A stretch of DNA of 64,000 nucleotides from Akkermansiaceae bacterium (GTDB lineage: Bacteria > Verrucomicrobiota > Verrucomicrobiia > Verrucomicrobiales > Akkermansiaceae). The notes beneath the pieces are model-generated. The model was not told the DNA's origin and did no database searches. It was given only the letters and a program-made list of their open reading frames with translations. The position numbers and the translations under genes were made by a program. Shown here in pieces: positions 58,449-64,000 of this stretch (position 1 is the first letter of the stretch; every line of letters begins with the position of its first letter). The DNA is taken from NCBI GenBank assembly GCA_025363295.1, contig JANYEC010000085.1, forward strand, positions 1 to 64,000, written 5' to 3'.

Positions 58449-58826
58449 ATGAAAACCTACATTTCCACGATCGGCGCCATGGCAGTCGCCGCATCCTTAT
58501 GCTTCGGAGAAGATCAACCACCCAAGGGTCCCGGCGGCCCAGGTGGTCCAGGCTGCCCAGAACGAGGTAAGCGTCCACCACCGGAGGAAGTTTTCAAGAA
58601 ACTCGACACCAGCGGAGACGGCTTGCTCAGCCTCGAAGAATTCAAAGCCGGGCCAATGGCCCTGAGAAACCCAGACAAGGCTGAGGAAGTCTTCAAGAAG
58701 ATCGATGCCGATGGCAATGGCAGCGTGACGCTCGAGGAATTTAAGAAACACCGCCCACCTCACGGCCCAGGAAAAGGCAAAGGCGATGGCGCAGGCGGCC
58801 CACCACCCACCCCTCCTGCCGAATAA
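58449..58826 (+). CDS. secreted EF-hand protein
   Basis: The start is placed at ATG 58449, giving a signal peptide (TIGAMAVAASLCFGE). A Gly/Pro-rich stretch precedes two EF-hand loops, LDTSGDGLLSLEEF and IDADGNGSVTLEEF, each with calcium-binding D-x-[DS]-x-[DN]-G residues and a final Glu. The C-terminal tail is Gly/Pro-rich. It is likely a periplasmic or extracellular calcium-binding protein of about 125 residues. Confidence 0.9.
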   Translation: MKTYISTIGAMAVAASLCFGEDQPPKGPGGPGGPGCPERGKRPPPEEVFKKLDTSGDGLLSLEEFKAGPMALRNPDKAEEVFKKIDADGNGSVTLEEFKKHRPPHGPGKGKGDGAGGPPPTPPAE

Positions 58827-58856
58827 TCGGATTTTCCCCGATTTCCCTCACGGGCT

Positions 58857-58895
58857 CCATGACCGGACATTCCAGTCATGGGGTCCTTTGTGTTT
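58857..58895 (+). terminator. probable terminator after EF-hand gene
   Basis: CATGACCGG and CCAGTCATG pair over 9 positions with one mismatch around a 5-nt loop, followed by TCCTTTGTGTTTT. It lies about 30 bp past the EF-hand stop. Confidence 0.6.
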
Positions 58896-59049
58896 TAAAA
58901 TTTTCCTACCCTCTCCAGAAGGTTCGTCTGATTGGACGGCTGCATTCACATCAATCTTCGGGCCTAGTTTACCGCGAAATCGGCAATTTCCCAACCGTTG
59001 GGTAGGTTAGATTGACGTCACCCAGAGGCTAAGCTACTTCTGCCAAGTT

Positions 59050-59919
59050 ATGATCCTCAAGTGTTTCCGAATTCTTTCACTCCTCCTTGCGCTCGTCGGC
59101 CTCGCCCACGCGCAACTTTCTGCAACCTTGAGTGTCAGGAAACAACAATTTCTAGCCGGTGAGCCAGTGCTGGCAGTCGTCACCGTCACCAATCGCGCAG
59201 GAAAAGATCTGACTTTTGCCAGTGACGGCCGCACCCAGTGGCTGAACTTCATTATCACCGATGGCCAAGGCAATTCCGTCACGCCACGAGGCAGCACGAT
59301 GTTTGGGAAAATGACCATCAAGGCGGGAGAATCGTTGGCCCGCGAGGTCGATCTTTCGCAGCATTTCATCCTCACCGAACCCGGGAATTTCAGCGTGGGC
59401 GCGGTCATTCACATGCCGGGAGAGACCATCGAAGGCACCTCGACCAATCGGGTGCTCTTCAACCAAAATCCGGGCCTGCTCTACTGGTCGCAATCCGTCG
59501 GTATCCCCGGAAGCGCTAACAAAACCCGCAAATTCCACATCATCAACTTCGCCGGCGACCAAAAAACCCAAATCTACGCCCAAGTCGTCGATGGCCGGAC
59601 CGGGCAGTTCGTCCGCACTTTCCTCCTTGGCGACCTGCTGATGTTGCGCAAGCCCCTCGTCACCGTGGATCGAATGCAACACATGCACGTCATGTTTCTC
59701 GCCACCCCGACGATGTGGGTCCATTGCGAAGTCGATACCGATGGCAAGTTAGTCAACCGCGAGATTCACCAACGGGGCGACCAGGGTGACCCGCAGCTTC
59801 TCACCTTTGCCGATGGCACGGTGCGGGTGGCCAACAGTATTCCCTACGACGAAAAAGCCGCAGCCGAGCAAAAAGCCAAGATCCGCAAGGCATCCGATCG
59901 CCCTTCCGTCACCTTCTGA
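59050..59919 (+). CDS. secreted protein of unknown function with Ig-like N-terminal domain
   Basis: The 289-residue protein has a signal peptide (ILSLLLALVGLAHAQ), then an Ig/BsuPI-like beta domain (FLAGEPVLAVVTVTNRAG, FIITDGQGNSVTPRG, GESLAREVDLSQHF) to about residue 140. A second beta-rich region follows (FHIINFAGDQKTQIYAQV, RMQHMHVMFLATPTMWVHCE) and an Ala/Lys-rich tail. I do not recognise the family. The amidase gene begins about 100 bp downstream. Confidence 0.8.
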   Translation: MILKCFRILSLLLALVGLAHAQLSATLSVRKQQFLAGEPVLAVVTVTNRAGKDLTFASDGRTQWLNFIITDGQGNSVTPRGSTMFGKMTIKAGESLAREVDLSQHFILTEPGNFSVGAVIHMPGETIEGTSTNRVLFNQNPGLLYWSQSVGIPGSANKTRKFHIINFAGDQKTQIYAQVVDGRTGQFVRTFLLGDLLMLRKPLVTVDRMQHMHVMFLATPTMWVHCEVDTDGKLVNREIHQRGDQGDPQLLTFADGTVRVANSIPYDEKAAAEQKAKIRKASDRPSVTF

Positions 59920-60019
59920 TCTGTCGCCGGATTGGAAATTTCTCGATTTAAAGCAAATCACCTTTACAATTTTAAAAAATATCAATATATCTTAATTGTT
60001 TTTGAAACCTTAACTTCCT

Positions 60020-60622
60020 ATGAAGACACTTTCCAAATTTCTCCTCCTCGTCACCGCCCTTCTGACGGGAACGGTGACACACGCTGAAAATTTCAGAACT
60101 GTCGTCATCGACCCAGGCCACGGCGGACATGACAACGGTGGCCAATGGGGGCTCGTATATGAAAAGCACCTCGCACTGGACACCGCCTATCGGCTTGAGG
60201 GCAAACTCAAGGCCCTCGGCTACAACACCGTGATGACGCGCCGCAGTGATTACTTCATTTCGCTTCCGGAACGTGTGAACACCGGGAACAACTGCCGGAA
60301 TGCCATTTTCGTCAGCATCCATTACAACTACACCTGGAAACAAGACGTCAGTGGCTTGGAAACTTTTTATTCGACCAGCCAAAGCAAGCCGCTTGCCGAT
60401 TATGTCCACAGCAGCCTGATGCGCCGCACCCGCACGGTGGACAGAAAGGTAAAATATGCTCGCTTTTATGTGATCCGGAATTCCGCGATTCCCGCCATTC
60501 TTGTTGAAGGCGGCTTTGTTAGCAACGATCCTGAACGCAATCGGATGAAGTCCGCATGGTTCCGCGATGCAATCGCCCAAGGCATCACGGATGGCGTCCA
60601 GCGCTACAGACGCGGAATGTAA
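60020..60622 (+). CDS. N-acetylmuramoyl-L-alanine amidase (Amidase_3)
   Basis: This zinc amidase cleaves the amide between MurNAc and L-alanine of peptidoglycan. A signal peptide (FLLLVTALLTGTVTHA) is followed by the Amidase_3 domain with the Zn ligands in DPGHGGHD, YEKHLALD and SIHYNY, and the catalytic Glu in ILVEGGFVSN. The 200-residue protein has no AMIN or SPOR domain. It is periplasmic, probably acting in cell separation; nnr follows after about 50 bp. Confidence 0.95.
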   Translation: MKTLSKFLLLVTALLTGTVTHAENFRTVVIDPGHGGHDNGGQWGLVYEKHLALDTAYRLEGKLKALGYNTVMTRRSDYFISLPERVNTGNNCRNAIFVSIHYNYTWKQDVSGLETFYSTSQSKPLADYVHSSLMRRTRTVDRKVKYARFYVIRNSAIPAILVEGGFVSNDPERNRMKSAWFRDAIAQGITDGVQRYRRGM

Positions 60623-60671
60623 AAGTTAGCCTCGCGGCAGCGAAGCTTCAAAACCCGGCAAATTCTCCACG

Positions 60672-62168
60672 ATGGGAGCTGTCACCCTCTCCGAAATGCG
60701 TGCCGCAGAAGTAGCGGCCAAAGCAAATGGTTGGTCGGAAGAGCAACTTCTCAATGCCGCAGGCGAACAGCTTGGCATCGCCATCGCTCGATTTTTCCCC
60801 CACTCTGGAACGGTCATCGCTTATTTGGGAAAGGGCCACAATGCCGGCGACGCATTGGTTGCGTTGAGGATTCTTCGCGATCAATTCGGCTGGAAAATCG
60901 CAGCCCGCAGTGCGTTCCCAATCGCGAGGTTTGCTCCCCTCACACTGAAAAAATGGGATGAGCTCGGCCTTCGTCTGCCACTGGATCGCAAACCGGCTTG
61001 GCGCGATTTGAAAGGCCCCTTACTTCTGCTAGACGGGCTCCTCGGCAGTGGTGGCTCCGGCGGACTGCGCGAGCCGCTGCTTCCGCTATCCCAAGAAATG
61101 GAATGGCTCCGCCAGCATGCGGGAGCACGAGTGGCCGCTGTCGATCTACCGTCGGGCATTGATCCAGACACCGGAGAAATCCCACCTTACACCGTCACTG
61201 CCGATGTAACCTTCATGATCGGCAATGCGAAGATCGGGCTGTTACGAGGGCATGCAGCGAATGCCACCGGGGCTTTGGTGCTTATCCCCGTGGAGGCACT
61301 AACGGTTGCGTGCCGCAGCGAACTAGAGCCGATCACTCCACAAACTAGCGAAGTGGGGAAAAAGCCACGACCCTTCGATTTTCACAAAGGCATGGCCGGC
61401 CGAGTCGCGGTCCTAGCAGGCTCAGAAAAATACACGGGCGCGGCAATTCTAGCAGCCAGCGGCGCGCTCCGTGGTGGGGCCGGTCTCGTCACCCTGCATG
61501 TGCCCGAGCAGATCGCAGCGAACATCGCTGCCAAATGTCCGCCAGAAATCATCGTACGCGGATTTTCCGATCCACGAGAACTGCTAGCCTTACCTTTCGA
61601 TGCTCTCGTCACCGGCTGCGGCCTTGGTGATATCAATGATGAAACCGCCGACCGTCTGCTAGAGCTCATTTTGAAATCCCCCGCTCCAGTGGTCATCGAT
61701 GCAGACGCGATTAACCTCATTGCTAAGCGCAATCAATGCCATCTTCTATCTGATGAACATATTCTCACCCCCCACCCTGGCGAATTCAAAAGGTTGGCCC
61801 CCGAGCTGGCAGAAAATAGCCGGGAAAAAGCCGCCCGAATTTTCACGGATCGTTTTCCGGTGACTCTACTCCTCAAAGGCTGCCGGACCCTCGTCACTCG
61901 CCAAGGCCAACCGCTCTGGTGCAACACGACCGGCACCCCCGGTATGGCGAGCGGAGGTCACGGAGATTTGCTAGCAGGCCTCATCGGCGCTCGACTCGCG
62001 GTAGGCGATTCACCCGTCGATGCCGCTTGCCTAAGTGCCTGGCTGTGCGGACGGGCCGCCGAACTCTCGCTGAACGAACCTCGCATTTCGGAGGAGTCAC
62101 TGATCGCGAGTGATGTGTTAGATTATCTAGGTGCGGCTTATCAGGACTGGAGAGCCTCAGCACGCTGA
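60672..62168 (+). CDS. nnr: bifunctional NAD(P)H-hydrate epimerase / ADP-dependent dehydratase
   Basis: This enzyme repairs hydrated NAD(P)H. The N-terminal YjeF epimerase domain shows EVAAKANGWSEEQLLNAAGE, GKGHNAGDALVALRIL and VDLPSGIDPDTGEIP. The C-terminal ribokinase-like dehydratase shows ILAASGALRGGAGLVTLHVP, PVVIDADAINLI, LTPHPGEFKRLAPEL, LLKGCRTLV and GTPGMASGGHGDLLAG. Both domains are complete. The last codons (WRASAR) lie in an interrupted palindrome, GAGCCTCAGC-acg-CTGAAGCC, so the extreme C-terminus may have been rewritten by a repeat. Confidence 0.95.
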   Translation: MGAVTLSEMRAAEVAAKANGWSEEQLLNAAGEQLGIAIARFFPHSGTVIAYLGKGHNAGDALVALRILRDQFGWKIAARSAFPIARFAPLTLKKWDELGLRLPLDRKPAWRDLKGPLLLLDGLLGSGGSGGLREPLLPLSQEMEWLRQHAGARVAAVDLPSGIDPDTGEIPPYTVTADVTFMIGNAKIGLLRGHAANATGALVLIPVEALTVACRSELEPITPQTSEVGKKPRPFDFHKGMAGRVAVLAGSEKYTGAAILAASGALRGGAGLVTLHVPEQIAANIAAKCPPEIIVRGFSDPRELLALPFDALVTGCGLGDINDETADRLLELILKSPAPVVIDADAINLIAKRNQCHLLSDEHILTPHPGEFKRLAPELAENSREKAARIFTDRFPVTLLLKGCRTLVTRQGQPLWCNTTGTPGMASGGHGDLLAGLIGARLAVGDSPVDAACLSAWLCGRAAELSLNEPRISEESLIASDVLDYLGAAYQDWRASAR

Positions 62169-62189
62169 AGCCTACCTACGGAACCCGCT

Positions 62190-62414
62190 AGTGTCTCGTA
62201 GAATTCACAATGACGGATGGGGAGGTGGCGAAGCATCGTTGGGGAGCACACGCGCCTCGCGTGTTGTGTTTGGCGCCCTCGCCGAAGACGGGCATTGCAG
62301 GCCATTCCAAGCTGTTTTCCACGAGGGCGTCGAAAACCACACGCGAGGGCGCGTGTGCTCCCCCAAGATTTTGAACCTTCGCGACATCCACCAATGACTA
62401 CTTTACGAGACAAT
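62190..62414. mobile_element. MITE-like element with nested inverted repeats
   Basis: The ends carry TGTCTCGTA (62192-62200) and TACGAGACA (62404-62412), a perfect 9-bp inverted pair. Inside, TGGCGAAG/CTTCGCGA-like and GGGGAGCACACGCG/CGCGTGTGCTCCCC arms extend the pairing to about 42 bp on each side around a 41-bp centre. No transposase frame is present. A flanking TAG on both sides is a possible but weak target duplication. It is probably a miniature inverted-repeat element moved by a transposase elsewhere. Confidence 0.7.
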
Positions 62415-62904
62415 AGTATTGCTCTCATTGATGTTAGATCCGTAGTTCCGCTCCACTCTCCGCACGATGTGGATCAGCAAACCGCCTGTAGCGGTCTGAG
62501 CAAAAGTGGATTCATTCGCTTCGTGAGCTACTCGATCTACATCTCGCGATCCACCACACCCGGGTCGTCCAGAATGCTGGAGAGATCAGTTTCCAAGAAA
62601 GCCGTTAGGAGATCACACCCGGCGAGACCAAGCAGGTAACCATTGTCCAACAGCCAGAGAGCTTCCGAGTCATCTCCCGCCCACACCGCAAACGCCACAG
62701 TGGCTAGACATCCTCGCGGAATTGCGCCTTTAACCCAACGCGAATATCAAGAAAACCTGTCCACTTTTGCTCAGTCGCCGACATGGTAATTTTTTCTTGA
62801 AGTCTATCCAACAGCTAGATCTAATTGATAGTAACTTCAGCATGAATGATAGATTAGATTTCTATCTGAATGGATTTCCGACAGTGACCACTCCCTCGAA
62901 CTTT
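62415..62904. other. non-coding/degenerate 490-bp stretch with perfect 15-bp inverted repeats
   Basis: CTGAGCAAAAGTGGA at 62496-62510 and TCCACTTTTGCTCAG at 62760-62774 are perfect complements 249 bp apart. Between them a plus-strand frame reads IHHTRVVQNAGEISFQESR, stop, EITPGETKQVTIVQQPESF and RVISRPHRKRHSG, stop, which looks like decayed coding sequence. It could be the end-to-end remnant of an insertion element or the tail of an RHS-type gene. No intact gene is seen. Confidence 0.45.
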
Positions 62905-64000
62905 ATGAAATACCTGAAATCCTTCGGCTTTCGAGCCCCTAGCACCGCGATCTGTTTGTTCCGCAAACCACTGATAGCAGTCGCACTGCTCGCTTTGTCG
63001 CTTGGAATCGTTCGACTAGAAGCCGCCGCACCATCCTGGAGCTTCAGCCCGCCTGCGGTAGGCCGGGCGCTTCAATCTGGTGGCTGGATGCTGTAGTATC
63101 CGCTAGGTGCCGTAAATGCGTCCCCGGAATTCAATTTCCCCTTGCAACTCGTCTATCTAACAACACGCCATCAGGAAGGCTTGTTCGGCAACGCTTGGTT
63201 CTGCCCGCAGTTGGAGTCATTGATCCTACCCGTGGGGAAGGGAGTCCTGTTATGGAGCATGCCCTCAGGCGGTCAAATAGTGCTCCAGCAGAACCCGGAC
63301 AAAAACAGCGAATACCGCAGCGCGGACCGCGAGTGGAAGGCTGAGGTTTATCCCAGCAAACAGATCGTCAGAAACGAGGAGGGCTGGGAATATCACTACA
63401 GCAAGGGCAAGATGGAAGGGGTGGTTTCTCCCAGCCGCCGGAAGCTGGAGTTCGAGTGGCAGAATGGCCGCTTGCTGGGCGTCCAGTTCCTCGATATTCC
63501 CAGCAATGCCCGCAGGCTCGTGCTGGTCGCGCTCTACGGCGAGGACAAGCGGCTCAGCAGTTTCAAGCTCGATGGGCAGTTGCACCGCTTCGCCTATGTG
63601 AAGGATGGCACGGTAGAGCGCTTGAAGGCGTGGGAGCCACCCGTCGGAGAAACCGTCCAGTTTCTCTATCACCCGGATACCGGTGTGCTGGCCAAGGTGG
63701 GAGTCGGGAATACCGAGGACCCGAGTCGGATTGAGAATTTCAGGACTGAGTTTGTAAATCCTACACCGGCTGGCACGCTGGCAGATGAATTCACCGCAAA
63801 AAAACAGCCTGCCAACTACTGGCTGAGGGAAGACCGGGCCGGCACCTATGACTACGGGCGGACCGTGAAGAGCAAAAAACAATGGAATCCGGCGGAGGTC
63901 ACGTTCACCCACCGCAGCGGCCTGATTGAGAAATCCGAATACGTGGAATCGCGCGGCATCGTCACCACTCAGCGGGATGGTATCCAACAGAAAAATTATT
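62905..64000 (+). pseudogene. RHS-type surface protein gene, interrupted by in-frame TAG and cut by window end
   Basis: The start is placed at ATG 62905, opening a signal peptide (FRKPLIAVALLALSLGIVRL). The frame reads PSWSFSPPAVGRALQSGGWML, then TAG at 63094-63096, then continues open in the same frame without another stop for 302 codons to the window end: YPLGAVNASPEFNFPLQLVY, EGLFGNAWFCPQLESLILPV, and RHS-like strands (RLSSFKLDGQLHRFAYVKDG, VQFLYHPDTGVLAKVGVG). The ORF track stops at 63096 and does not list the continuation. RHS proteins are large secreted repeat proteins often carrying toxins. A single amber codon suggests recent inactivation, a recoded stop or a sequencing error. Confidence 0.75.

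Noticed and set aside
62767-63096. ORF 62767-63096 as a complete 109-residue gene
   Set aside because: The signal peptide starts at 62905 and the same frame continues past the TAG with RHS-like sequence, so the ORF is the front of an interrupted larger gene.
1-64000. CRISPR array, prophage or integrase genes
   Set aside because: No regularly spaced repeats with unique spacers and no phage structural or integrase proteins were seen on either strand.

Overview
The window looks like chromosomal DNA of a Gram-negative bacterium of the Verrucomicrobiota, probably order Verrucomicrobiales. This rests on gene content (a DUF1080 protein, several very large secreted or envelope proteins of unknown function, a DUF4175-like protein next to a prenyltransferase-fold protein, RHS-type sequence, NirA with a DmsB-DmsC fusion) and on moderately high GC. 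The genus was not determined. No plasmid or phage genes are visible.

Layout. 220-11026 (minus): a three-gene unit with an ECF sigma factor, a YfbK-like VWA protein carrying an anti-sigma-like N-terminus and a Wzz-like segment, and a 2287-residue membrane-anchored repeat protein. 11190-13222 (minus): transketolase with a clear terminator. 13432-15431: tRNA-Glu(TTC), panB and hemW. 15450-17826: an S41 peptidase and a WalJ-type metallo-hydrolase, divergent. 18088-23412: a nitrogen-assimilation group (NrtA/NasS-like protein, nirA behind a good sigma-54 promoter, a lone flavodoxin module, a DmsB-DmsC fusion) with no nitrate reductase catalytic subunit in view. 23508-25167: a small repeat protein and a DUF1080 protein. 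25877-32534: gltB, gltD and a small membrane protein. 32734-37023: glycosyltransferase, CPXCG protein, HIT protein, lipase-like protein, RlpA lipoprotein and a solitary Mrr endonuclease. 37186-39356: apt and pgi. 39363-47909 (minus): a tightly overlapping six-gene operon of unknown secreted proteins, a prenyltransferase-fold protein and a DUF4175-like protein. 48049-51699: panE, an HrgA-like protein, a LolA-like protein and a TatD hydrolase. 51804-58198: GNAT/nitrilase fusion, unknown protein, pdxH, transglutaminase-like protein, spermidine synthase-like protein and selO. 58449-62168: EF-hand protein, secreted unknown protein, amidase and nnr. 62190-64000: a MITE-like element, a degenerate stretch between perfect inverted repeats, and an RHS-type gene interrupted by an in-frame amber codon and running off the window.

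How the genes fit together. NirA and GltBD cover nitrite to ammonium to glutamate, and the sigma-54 promoter before nirA fits nitrogen control. PanB and PanE are two pantothenate steps at separate loci. Transketolase and Pgi belong to central sugar metabolism. RlpA, the amidase, the S41 peptidase and the WalJ-like protein point to envelope maintenance. The two best candidates for undescribed systems are the sigma/VWA/giant-protein unit (220-11026) and the six-gene operon (39363-47909). Small repeats are scattered through the window and some have entered coding sequence. All family assignments come from reading the translations; no database search was run.
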